Source: Flavobacteriales bacterium UBA2669 (GTDB lineage: Bacteria > Bacteroidota > Bacteroidia > Flavobacteriales_E > Vicingaceae). From it: a stretch of DNA of 64,000 nt. Shown piece after piece: positions 8,865 to 16,545 of this stretch. The notes under the pieces are model-generated. The model had not been told where the DNA came from. It searched no databases and worked only from the letters and a program-made list of their open reading frames with translations. The stretch covers positions 124,001 to 188,000 of the forward strand of contig DEMN01000013.1 of assembly GCA_002359215.1 (NCBI GenBank). The letters are read 5' to 3'. A program made the position numbers and the translations under genes. How positions within the stretch are numbered: the first letter of the stretch is position 1; each line of letters opens with the position of its first letter.

Positions 8865-8931
8865 ACTATTTTTTATACATTTGGAAAAATAAGTCTGACA
8901 GATTTTTTATTTTATCAGACCTATAAATAAG
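8865..8931 (+). repeat. Promoter-hairpin leader element, copy 1
   Basis: This segment holds a -7 box TACATTTG at 8876-8883, then an A-rich stretch, then GTCTGA...TCAGAC arms around a T-rich loop, then CTATAAATAAG. A very similar segment occurs at 44931-45043, with the same order of parts and near-identical sequence over about 55 bp. The copy here is 60 bp upstream of the DUF4062/STAND gene and probably contains its promoter and the start of its leader. Confidence 0.6.
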
Positions 8932-8990
8932 ATAGAGGTAAGGCAGCTAGCGAAGTAGATAAGAACAATATAACAGACTAAAAAAATATT

Positions 8991-11606
8991 ATGACCAAAA
9001 TTTACAAATGCTTCATTGGTTCTCCCTCTGATACTTCTGTGGAAAGAGAAATCTGTGATAAAGTCTTTGAAGAAATAAATACTACAATTGGAGAGAGTAT
9101 GGACTTTAGAATTGAATCCAAAAAATGGGAAAAAGACGTATTCCCAGCATTTGGTGCAGATTCACAGGATGTTATTAATAAGCAGATTGGTTCTGATTAT
9201 AATATTTTTGTTGGCATAATGTGGAAAAAGTTCGGAACACCTACTAGTAGAGCCGAATCTGGAACTGAAGAGGAATTCTTAAATGCACATAAGTTATGGG
9301 AAAAGAATAAAGATATCGACCTAATGTTTTATTTTAATAAAGAAGCAGTAGAGCTTGATGAAATTGATACTGACCAATTAAAAAAAGTAAAACAGTTCAG
9401 CAAGAAAGTAGCGGACTTGGGTGGTTTATATTATCAATATAACGGAGCTTCTCAATTTGAGGCTGATTTTAAAAAGCATATTCAAAAAATACTTTTAAAT
9501 AAAGTCAAATGTACAGGCAGAACTATTGATTTAAAGGAGAATTTAAGGATTAAAGAATTGTTTGAAAATAGGTTTAAAGAATCATTACAAACCTATTCAT
9601 CTCAACCTATATTCTGGGTAGACCCAATATTGAGTAAATCAGATGAATTACTTCCAAATCCGGATGATGACAAAGATAATATTGTTGATGTCTCTGTTTT
9701 ATATAACAATCCTAAAACTACTATAATCAAAGCTCCTCCTCAGTTTGGTTTAAGCTCTTTATCTCATTATTTAATAAAAGAAGCATACAACAAAAACTCT
9801 TTTATAGGATTATACCTTGATGCAAATGATTTTAAATCACACTCCGTTGAAAAGGAAATTAAAAAAGAATTAAAGCAACTAGAAGTTACAATTGACTGCA
9901 TCAACTTTATAATACTTGACTCATGGAGCAATTATGAAATTGATTCAATGCGGATGTTAAAGAAAATTGCAGAGGGGTATAATAATATTCCACTTGTTGT
10001 AATGCAAAAAATTGATGAAACAAAATTTAATACACCAGATGAAAAAATCTCGATTAACAGAGAATTTGAAGTTTTACATCTTTTAGCTTTACCAAGGGGA
10101 CATGTTCGCAAGGTTGTTTCTGCATATAATGACATAAAACAAATAGGAGACGAAGATAAAGTATTATCAAAAGTTGTATCAGACTTAGATGTTTTAAATA
10201 TTCATAGAACACCGTTTAACTGCATAACATTATTGAAAGTTTCCGAAAAATATTTTGATGAGAGCCCAGTAAATAGGACTAAAATGCTTGAAATGGTTCT
10301 TTTTCTACTTTTTAATATGGATGAAATGCCAACTTATAAATCTAAGCCTGATTTAAAAGATTGTGAATATGTTTTAGGACGGTTTTGCGAGATGATGATT
10401 AAGGATTGTAATTACTTTTTTACCCGTGAATATTTTATTGAAGAATTAAGAGGTTTTTGTTCGGAAAAATTGATTGATTTAGAAATTGATTTAGTTTTTG
10501 ACATATTATATCAAAACAACATAATTGTTGCAAGGAATTCTGAATTTACTTTCCGATTTACGTACTGGATATTTTATTTTGCAGCACAAAGGATGCATAG
10601 TGACGAATCTTTTTCAAAATATATTTTTGATAATCAAATCTACATATCCTTTCCTGAGTTAATTGAGTTTTATACTGGAATAGATAGAAATAGAGATGAT
10701 GCATTAAAATTTTTAATCACAGATATAAAAAATGCATGTGATGTAGTCGAAGAAAAAGTTGGACTACCTGAAAAAATGAATCCTTTTGATTCTATAAAAT
10801 GGAAACCTTCAGATGAAAGTATAAGCGAAATAAAAAAAGAAATTGGCGAAGATGTGAACCAATCAAAACTACCTGTAGAAGTTAAAGACAAATACGCAGA
10901 TAGAACATATGACCAAAAAAAAGCTTATAATCAAACTGTTCAGACAATTATGCATGAATATTCTCTAATTGTATTAATGCAAAAAATTCGAGCGTCATCA
11001 GTCGCATTAAGAAATAGTGATTATGTTGCACCAGAAATAAAAAGAGAGTTATTATCTGAAATTATGAGATCATGGATGCAAGTATCAAAAGTATTAATTG
11101 CAATGTCTCCAATTTTAGCAAGCAGAGGTTACGCAGCTTTTGAAGGTCAAGGCTTTATGCTTGCTGGTGATTGGGGAGAAACATTCGAACAACGTTTGAA
11201 TCGGGTAATACAATGTATCCCTACCAATATTGTTGGAATTTTTAAAAACTATTTATTCTCTAATAAAATGGGGCCTTTATTATATGACAACTTAAAAAAT
11301 GAAACTAATCCAATAAGGAAACATGAATTAGTATTGTTTCTGATATTTGAGCGCCCTAATGGTTGGAAAGAACAAATTGCAAATTATATTTCTACGATTC
11401 ATAAAAACTCTTTTTACTTGTTTGACACATTTAATGCATTAAGGTCTCAGTATAAGTATAGTTTTGCTTCAAATAAAGAATTGTCAGAAATGGAATACTT
11501 GATAAAAATGGGGTTGGCTAAACATCAAAAAGGTATAAAATCACCAGGAATTTCAGCAATTAGGAAAATTTCTGATAAAATTATACCAAAAAGGAATAAT
11601 AATTAA
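8991..11606 (+). CDS. DUF4062 / STAND-like protein, candidate defence or stress effector
   Basis: The 871-residue product is soluble with no signal peptide. Residues 3-100 match the DUF4062 pattern (KCFIGSPSDTSVERE, then YNIFVGIMWKKFGTPT and SGTEEEF), a small alpha/beta domain often found at the N-terminus of STAND-type NTPases. A degenerate P-loop lies at about 248-256 (APPQFGLSS, with no GKS/T) and a Walker B-like strand follows at 304-310 (INFIILD). The remaining 500 residues look helical, with no repeats that I can assign. Proteins of this plan are found among bacterial immunity and NLR-like genes, but a role here is inference. The gene stands alone among housekeeping and secretion genes, has a leader copied elsewhere in the window, and ends in a Lys/Asn-rich tail. 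Without a canonical Walker A lysine, ATP binding may be altered. Confidence 0.75.
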   Translation: MTKIYKCFIGSPSDTSVEREICDKVFEEINTTIGESMDFRIESKKWEKDVFPAFGADSQDVINKQIGSDYNIFVGIMWKKFGTPTSRAESGTEEEFLNAHKLWEKNKDIDLMFYFNKEAVELDEIDTDQLKKVKQFSKKVADLGGLYYQYNGASQFEADFKKHIQKILLNKVKCTGRTIDLKENLRIKELFENRFKESLQTYSSQPIFWVDPILSKSDELLPNPDDDKDNIVDVSVLYNNPKTTIIKAPPQFGLSSLSHYLIKEAYNKNSFIGLYLDANDFKSHSVEKEIKKELKQLEVTIDCINFIILDSWSNYEIDSMRMLKKIAEGYNNIPLVVMQKIDETKFNTPDEKISINREFEVLHLLALPRGHVRKVVSAYNDIKQIGDEDKVLSKVVSDLDVLNIHRTPFNCITLLKVSEKYFDESPVNRTKMLEMVLFLLFNMDEMPTYKSKPDLKDCEYVLGRFCEMMIKDCNYFFTREYFIEELRGFCSEKLIDLEIDLVFDILYQNNIIVARNSEFTFRFTYWIFYFAAQRMHSDESFSKYIFDNQIYISFPELIEFYTGIDRNRDDALKFLITDIKNACDVVEEKVGLPEKMNPFDSIKWKPSDESISEIKKEIGEDVNQSKLPVEVKDKYADRTYDQKKAYNQTVQTIMHEYSLIVLMQKIRASSVALRNSDYVAPEIKRELLSEIMRSWMQVSKVLIAMSPILASRGYAAFEGQGFMLAGDWGETFEQRLNRVIQCIPTNIVGIFKNYLFSNKMGPLLYDNLKNETNPIRKHELVLFLIFERPNGWKEQIANYISTIHKNSFYLFDTFNALRSQYKYSFASNKELSEMEYLIKMGLAKHQKGIKSPGISAIRKISDKIIPKRNNN

Positions 11607-11782
11607 AGTACAGCCCCTAACAATGTGTATAATTCATACGAGTTTCAGAGGTTTTCGAACATTTTTACCTGCATCAATTTTGAGTGGTAAACTGATAAAT
11701 TTAAAACCCACAATCCCTTACGAAATCATATACCAAATGTTCATAATCAACTAAACACCCCAAGCTATAACATATAAAAAAA

Positions 11783-11813
11783 GCAGCCTTAGAGTTTTCA
11801 AGGCTGCTTTTTT
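11783..11813. terminator. Intrinsic terminator between 8991 gene and PepSY-like gene
   Basis: GCAGCCTT at 11783-11790 pairs with AAGGCTGC at 11800-11807, with A-rich sequence on the left and six T on the right. It can serve both convergent genes. The stem is the same as in the terminator at 2641. Confidence 0.9.
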
Positions 11814-11832
11814 GTTATGCATAATTGTACAA

Positions 11833-12318
11833 CTAATAAGGTGCTTTTTGTACTGCTCCCAGTTCGTTATAAAAAATACTTTTTAATGCTCCATCTTTTT
11901 TAACATAGTCAATTCTATATATTTCAGAGGAATAAGGAGTGATAACTTCGTATGCTTTTTCTATTTTCCCTTTTATCTCTTTTGTAAAAACATTTTTTAC
12001 CAATTGAGGTAAATCGTCATTCTTAATTACCTTACAAGTAGCTACTAACAACAAATCTTTCCTGTCAGCATTTACAACTGCTTCAAATTCATTTCCATCT
12101 ACTGAGTAATAAACTTTAGCATGTTTTGAGTTTAATCTTTCTACCTTATTAATTTCAGCACCTTTAAAAACATTAGGGTAACTTTCAATTATTACTTTGT
12201 CTTCTTGTTTCAACTCATCTACATCTTTAATTTGAGTTGCATATTGAGCAAACAAGTTAGTACTATTTAAAATAATTGCTCCTAAAATAATGGGTAGGTA
12301 TAATCTTCTTAGTCTCAT
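11833..12318 (-). CDS. Small exported protein, PepSY-like
   Basis: The 161-residue product has a signal peptide (residues 1-25, ending NLFAQ). The mature part has two similar segments with a pattern of the type V.Y.VDGNEFEAVVNADR followed by a short LPQLV helix, and then IYRIDYVKKDGALKSIFYNELG. This resembles periplasmic PepSY-like/BLIP-fold proteins common in Bacteroidota, but I cannot confirm the family. It has its own -7 box TACATTTG 29 bp upstream of the start and is transcribed alone. The function is unknown. Confidence 0.6.
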   Translation of the reverse strand: MRLRRLYLPIILGAIILNSTNLFAQYATQIKDVDELKQEDKVIIESYPNVFKGAEINKVERLNSKHAKVYYSVDGNEFEAVVNADRKDLLLVATCKVIKNDDLPQLVKNVFTKEIKGKIEKAYEVITPYSSEIYRIDYVKKDGALKSIFYNELGAVQKAPY

Positions 12319-12346
12319 TTGTTTATATTTATTTTATAAAACCAGT

Positions 12347-12354
12347 CAAATGTA
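12347..12354 (-). promoter_or_regulatory. -7 box for the PepSY-like gene
   Basis: Read on the minus strand this is TACATTTG, a perfect match to TAnnTTTG, 29 bp before the start codon. No clear -33 TTTG lies at the expected distance. Confidence 0.5.
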
Positions 12355-12484
12355 ACTCCCAAAATAATCATTCCTTACTGTGAAGAAACTTTTACTTATG
12401 GTCGTTTCATAACTTAACGGTTTTATTGGTTAATAATTCGTTCTTACGCCTCAAAAGTTAATCAAAATATTTTAAAAACCCAAA

Positions 12485-12982
12485 TTAAATGCTTGCTAAT
12501 GCTTTTTCATAATCAGGTTCTATCACAATATCTTCTACTTGTTCTGTGTAAACTACCTTTCCGGTTTCATCTAACACCACAATACATCTTGAGTGTAACC
12601 CCGTTAAAGGTCCTTCTAACATTTCCAGTCCGTAATCTTTACCAAACTGTCCCGTTTTAAAGTCCGATAACATTACCACATTTTCTATTCCCTCTGCCCC
12701 ACAAAATCTTTTTTGAGCAAAAGGTAAATCTCTAGAAATACACAATACTTTTGTGTTCTCTAAGTCTGCTGCTTTTTTATTGAAATTTCTTACTGATGCA
12801 GCACAAATACCTGTATCTATACTAGGGAAAATGTTTAAGATTAATTTACTTCCTTTAAAATCGTTTAATGTTTTAGTACTTAAATCGGTTGCTACTAACT
12901 GAAATTCTTTTGCTTGCGAACCAACAGATGGAAGTGTTCCACTGGTGTTTATTTCGTCTCCTTTAAATTTTATTTTTGCCAT
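12485..12982 (-). CDS. tpx: Thiol peroxidase (Tpx, atypical 2-Cys peroxiredoxin)
   Basis: Reduces hydrogen peroxide and alkyl hydroperoxides with electrons from thioredoxin. The 165-residue length is that of the family. The peroxidatic cysteine is C60 in PSIDTGICAASVRNFN, and the resolving cysteine is C94 in KRFCGAEG, the spacing typical of Tpx. The conserved GLHSRCIVVLDETGKV segment is also present. It is a single gene with no recognisable partner. The divergent 677-bp region upstream holds a duplicated promoter segment on the other strand. I found no clear TAnnTTTG box for tpx itself. Confidence 0.96.
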   Translation of the reverse strand: MAKIKFKGDEINTSGTLPSVGSQAKEFQLVATDLSTKTLNDFKGSKLILNIFPSIDTGICAASVRNFNKKAADLENTKVLCISRDLPFAQKRFCGAEGIENVVMLSDFKTGQFGKDYGLEMLEGPLTGLHSRCIVVLDETGKVVYTEQVEDIVIEPDYEKALASI

Positions 12983-13049
12983 GTTGTTTTTAAGTTTTGG
13001 TTTCTGCTAAATTAATGGTTTAAAATATCTTTCTTTTAAAAGCCAATCA

Positions 13050-13124
13050 TTTTATTCTTAAAAAAACCTAACATCATTCTCATTTTTGGAATTAGCTCTA
13101 AATAATAGTATCCTTGCTTGAAAT
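13050..13124 (+). repeat. Promoter-bearing direct repeat, copy 1
   Basis: It shares TTTATTCTTAAAAAA, CATTTTTGGAATTAGC and TAATAGTA-type blocks with copy 2, about 416 bp downstream. Within it, TTTG at 13085-13088 is followed after 20 nt by TATCCTTG at 13109-13116, a -7 box with one mismatch to TAnnTTTG. Confidence 0.7.
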
Positions 13125-13276
13125 CTTGTTCTGAATAGGGATAGTTATGCAATTATACGCTCTTTTTCTTGACCCATTCGGCTAAGCTCAGGGTAAATTC
13201 CAAGAGCCAAAAATCAAGAACAAACGCCAAATCCTTTGTAATCTTTACCCACATGCCACCGCATTTCCCGGCTCCG

Positions 13277-13359
13277 AAAATATTCAAATCTCTGATTTGA
13301 TTGATTTTCGAGAATCCTCATAAAACTAAGGAATTGGCAATTCTAATTTTATGGGATCC
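13277..13359. repeat. Two adjacent hairpins of unknown function
   Basis: TCAAATC at 13284-13290 pairs with GATTTGA at 13294-13300, extended by AAAAT and ATTTT outside. Immediately after, CATAAAA at 13319-13325 pairs with TTTTATG at 13347-13353, and inside it GAATT at 13331-13335 pairs with AATTC at 13339-13343 around GGC. No T-tract follows either, so they are not simple terminators. They may be repeat-element or structured-RNA remnants. Confidence 0.5.
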
Positions 13360-13464
13360 GATTACTCAGGATTTCGCACCGTTTGTTCGATTGCCCTCGC
13401 TCGGGTATTAGGTGTAAGTTATTAGTTTTTTTATAATCGAACTTTTTAGTTAGGTCAGTATTGA

Positions 13465-13540
13465 TTTTTATTCTTAAAAAACCCTAAGCGGTAGGTCATT
13501 TTTGGAATTAGCCTTAATTAATAGTAACTTTGCCTGAAAC
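13465..13540 (+). repeat. Promoter-bearing direct repeat, copy 2
   Basis: This copy has the better promoter: TTTG at 13501-13504, a 20-nt spacer and TAACTTTG at 13525-13532. The expected transcription start is near 13539, about 120 bp before the GNAT gene, which it probably drives. Confidence 0.7.
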
Positions 13541-13552
13541 CAAACAAAAAAG

Positions 13553-13603
13553 ATGATTCTCAATTTAATTATCACTTTTCTTTTATCATATTTCTATCGC
13601 TGA
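13553..13603 (+). CDS. Possible 16-residue hydrophobic peptide (uncertain)
   Basis: ATG at 13553 opens a 16-codon frame, MILNLIITFLLSYFYR, ending in TGA. It lies just after the predicted transcription start of promoter copy 2 and before the GNAT gene. It would be a single hydrophobic helix with a basic end, the form of a leader peptide or a small membrane peptide. The short length means chance is a serious alternative, and no ribosome-binding site is obvious. Confidence 0.15.
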   Translation: MILNLIITFLLSYFYR

Positions 13604-13659
13604 CTTTTCTTGATGTACTTTATTTAAATTAATTCTTAAATTAATAATCAAGACAAACA

Positions 13660-14094
13660 ATGGAAATTTTACTTATAACACCACAAACAGGAAAACACTC
13701 AATTTTTAATGACAATAAAATTGTCAACTTTTTATACGAACATCTAGATCAATACGGAGATGCCAAAGAGGCTATCCAAAAATGTATTGATTATGTGTTT
13801 ACGCCAAACAAAGGTGGGTTAATTTTGTTAGCCATAGAAAATAACGAAATTGTGGGAGCTACCATCATCAACAAAACAGGGATGAGTGGTTATATTCCCG
13901 AAAATATTTTAGTTTACATTGCCGTAAACAAAAACCAACGAGGAAAAGGCGTTGGAAAACAAATCATGCAAAAAGCCATAGCAAACACCGAAGGCGATAT
14001 TGCATTACATGTTGAAAAAGATAATCCTGCTAAATTTTTATATGAAAAAATGGGATTTACTAATCCGTATTTAGAAATGCGTTTAAAAAAATAA
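13660..14094 (+). CDS. GNAT family N-acetyltransferase
   Basis: Transfers an acetyl group from acetyl-CoA to an amine, with an unknown acceptor. The 144-residue product has the GNAT core: ILLAIENNEIVGATII (beta strands), then YIAVNKNQRGKGVGKQIM with the Q/RxxGxG acetyl-CoA loop, and HVEKDNPAKFLYEKMGF at the end of the domain. It lies 120 bp after promoter copy 2 and is followed by a large hairpin structure before the M20 gene, so it is probably transcribed as a single gene. Confidence 0.88.
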   Translation: MEILLITPQTGKHSIFNDNKIVNFLYEHLDQYGDAKEAIQKCIDYVFTPNKGGLILLAIENNEIVGATIINKTGMSGYIPENILVYIAVNKNQRGKGVGKQIMQKAIANTEGDIALHVEKDNPAKFLYEKMGFTNPYLEMRLKK

Positions 14095-14222
14095 ATAGAG
14101 TCTGTCTGTTAAGTCCGATTTCATCGTTAATCTTGTTTTAAAATCAGTTATTTACGAAAGTAAACGCTTGATTTTAAAAACTACGAAAGCCTCGAACTCG
14201 AACTTAACAGCTCAACCTCTAT
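14095..14222. repeat. 128-bp nested imperfect palindrome (MITE-like or structured RNA)
   Basis: The whole intergenic space between the GNAT gene and the M20 gene folds on itself. The outer arms are ATAGAG (14095-14100) with CTCTAT (14217-14222), then CTGTTAAGT (14106-14114) with ACTTAACAG (14202-14210), then TTTTAAAATCA (14136-14146) with TGATTTTAAAA (14169-14179), and an apex TTTAC-GAAA-GTAAA (14151-14164) with a GNRA-type tetraloop. The paired arms sum to 31 bp. No T-tract follows. It may be a small non-autonomous element or a structured leader. Confidence 0.65.
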
Positions 14223-14240
14223 ATCATATTACAGAAAAAC

Positions 14241-15368
14241 ATGGATACCGAAATAACAATTCTCAGAAAAGAACTGCATCAACATCCTGAAATTTCAGGA
14301 GAAGAATTTGAAACCAAAAAAAGAATTATTGCTTTTTTTGATCAACTCCAACCCGACCAAATGGTACATTTAGGTAAAACGGGCGTTGCTTTTGTTTTTA
14401 ACGGAAAAGCTCCAGGAAAAACAGTAATGCTTCGTTGCGAACTGGATGCTCTACCTATTCAGGAAATTAATACTTTTAATTACATATCTAAAACTGAAGG
14501 AAAAGCTCACTTATGTGGACATGACGGACACATGAGTATAATAGCTGCTGCAGGGAAATATTATAGCAACAATCGACCTGAAAGAGGAAGAGTGGTATTG
14601 CTTTATCAACCTGCAGAAGAAAATGGAGAAGGTGCTAAAGAAGTATTGGCAGATGCTAATTTTAAGCAAATTGAACCTGATTATGCTATTGCCTTACACA
14701 ATGTTCCGGGGTACAAAAAAGGACAAATAGTGTATAAATATGGCAACTTTACTCCTTCTGTAACCAGTATTATTATTAAGCTTACAGGAAAAACCTCTCA
14801 TGCTGCCGAACCACACAAAGGCATTAACCCTTCATTGGCAATAAGTAAGATAACACAACAAACGTTAGCGCTTGCCAGAAATATTGAAGATGATGAACAT
14901 TACACGGTTATTACTCCCATTTATACACACATAGGAAGTAAAGCTTACGGTACTTCAGCAGGATATGGTGAAACGCATTTTACCATAAGAACACTTAGTA
15001 ATGAACGGACAAAAGAACTTACGGATAAAATAAGTGCTTTAGCTGAGAACATTGCTAAAGAAGAACAATTAACCATTGCTATTTCTTTTACAGAAGCTTT
15101 TGAAGCCAATGAAAACAATCCCGAAATAGTTGATATTATTAAACAAACTGCCACAGATAACAATTTTGACACGCTAGAAAAACCATCACCTTTTCCTTGG
15201 GGAGAAGATTTTGGACTTTTCACTACTATATATAAAGGAGCAATGTTTGGATTGGGATCGGGTGAAAATACTCCACGACTGCATAATCCTGATTACGATT
15301 TTCCGGATGAAATTGCTCCAATAGGAACTGCTATGTTTATTAACGTAGCCCAAAAATTATTAACTTAA
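14241..15368 (+). CDS. M20 family metallopeptidase / N-acyl-amino-acid amidohydrolase
   Basis: Hydrolyses an amide bond of an N-acylated amino acid or a small peptide, using two metal ions. The 375 residues have the M20D layout, with metal ligands visible in HLCGHDGH (90-97, including C92 and H94), the PAEENGEGAK block (E126, E127), the HNVPG turn, and a late His in RLHNPDYDF. A dimerisation domain lies in the middle, with TGKTSHAAEPHKG at its start. The substrate is unknown. The gene is followed after 15 bp by an alanine racemase and then by a second racemase, suggesting handling of D-amino acids or their N-acyl forms. No signal peptide is visible. Confidence 0.9.
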   Translation: MDTEITILRKELHQHPEISGEEFETKKRIIAFFDQLQPDQMVHLGKTGVAFVFNGKAPGKTVMLRCELDALPIQEINTFNYISKTEGKAHLCGHDGHMSIIAAAGKYYSNNRPERGRVVLLYQPAEENGEGAKEVLADANFKQIEPDYAIALHNVPGYKKGQIVYKYGNFTPSVTSIIIKLTGKTSHAAEPHKGINPSLAISKITQQTLALARNIEDDEHYTVITPIYTHIGSKAYGTSAGYGETHFTIRTLSNERTKELTDKISALAENIAKEEQLTIAISFTEAFEANENNPEIVDIIKQTATDNNFDTLEKPSPFPWGEDFGLFTTIYKGAMFGLGSGENTPRLHNPDYDFPDEIAPIGTAMFINVAQKLLT

Positions 15369-15383
15369 GATAGTACCTTTAAA

Positions 15384-16538
15384 ATGGATGTTACCTCAAC
15401 AATAGAAATAAGTAAAAGCGCATATCAAAACAACCTAACATTTATACGTTCGCTCATTGGCGAATCTTGTATTTTCTCATCTGTAATTAAAGGAAATGCC
15501 TACGGACACGGCATAGAAACTTTTTCTCCAATGGCTGAAGAGGTTGGTGTAAATCATTTTTCTGTTTTCAGTGCTTACGAAGCATATCGCTTTAAAAAAG
15601 TAAGCAATGGAGAAAGCACTGTATTAATTATGGGGGTTGCAGATTCTACACAGGAACTGGAATGGACCATCAATTTAAACATTGAATTTTTTGTATTCGA
15701 TTTAGAAAGATTACAAAAGGCTGTTAAAATTGCTAAACGACTAAAGAAAAAAGCCATTGTGCACATAGAAATTGAAACGGGTATGAACCGAACAGGTTTT
15801 TGTGTAGATGAACTAAAAGATGTTATTCATTTTATTGAAGACAATAAACAACACTTAGATGTAAAAGGGTTATGCACTCATTTTGCCGGAGCAGAAAGTA
15901 TTACCAATTACTTTAGAGTAAAAAAACAAATTGTTGTTTACAATAGGGTTTACAAATTTTTTAAAAGTAATAATATAGATTTCAGGCAGAAACATTTAGC
16001 GTGTTCAGCTGCTATTATTAATTACCCTCAAACTATAAACGATTTAGTTCGTGTGGGAATAATGCAATACGGTTTTTGGCCTAGCAGAGAATCGCAAATG
16101 AAATACTACACTAAAAATAAAATCAACACTAATCCTTTAGAACCTTTAATTACCTGGAAAAGTTATGTTATGGGAACAAAAGCTGTAGCAGTTGGAGAAT
16201 ACATCAGTTACGGAACAACAGTGTTGGCCGAAACAGATATGAAAATTGCTACTATTCCTGTTGGATATGCGCATGGTTTTAGTCGCTCATTAAGTAATCA
16301 AGGAAAAGCAATTATAAGAGGTCATCGTGTAGATGTAATTGGTTTTGTTAATATGAACATGATGATTGTTGACATTACTAATATACCTGAAGTTGAGAAG
16401 GGGGATGAAGTAGTTTTGATTGGGCAACAAAATGGAATTACTATATCTGTCAACTCTTTTGGAGAGATGAGTCACCAATTAAATTACGAACTACTTACCC
16501 GTTTGCCCGAAGATATTCCCAGAAAAATTATAAAATAA
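15384..16538 (+). CDS. alr: Alanine racemase
   Basis: Interconverts L- and D-alanine with pyridoxal phosphate and so supplies D-alanine for peptidoglycan. The 384-residue, fold type III protein carries the PLP lysine K36 in SVIKGNAYGHG and the second catalytic residue Y276 in EYISYGTTV. The structural block IATIPVGYAHGFSR and the C-terminal beta domain (VDVIGFVNMNMMIVDIT) are also present. It is the middle gene of three, 15 bp after the M20 gene and 7 bp before the second racemase. A near promoter box (TACCTTTA) sits directly before the start codon but has one mismatch. Confidence 0.93.
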   Translation: MDVTSTIEISKSAYQNNLTFIRSLIGESCIFSSVIKGNAYGHGIETFSPMAEEVGVNHFSVFSAYEAYRFKKVSNGESTVLIMGVADSTQELEWTINLNIEFFVFDLERLQKAVKIAKRLKKKAIVHIEIETGMNRTGFCVDELKDVIHFIEDNKQHLDVKGLCTHFAGAESITNYFRVKKQIVVYNRVYKFFKSNNIDFRQKHLACSAAIINYPQTINDLVRVGIMQYGFWPSRESQMKYYTKNKINTNPLEPLITWKSYVMGTKAVAVGEYISYGTTVLAETDMKIATIPVGYAHGFSRSLSNQGKAIIRGHRVDVIGFVNMNMMIVDITNIPEVEKGDEVVLIGQQNGITISVNSFGEMSHQLNYELLTRLPEDIPRKIIK

Positions 16539-16545
16539 TAGAATT

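Larger units (their letters stand above)
12983..13659. other. 677-bp intergenic region with duplicated promoter segment and hairpins
   Basis: There is no convincing full-length gene here. The region contains two direct copies of a 75-bp promoter-bearing segment (13050-13124 and 13465-13540). Between them is a block of more balanced base composition with stacked hairpins (13277-13359), and after the second copy there is a possible 16-codon ORF (13553-13603). The block between the copies reads like the debris of an inserted element or of a lost gene. Confidence 0.6.
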
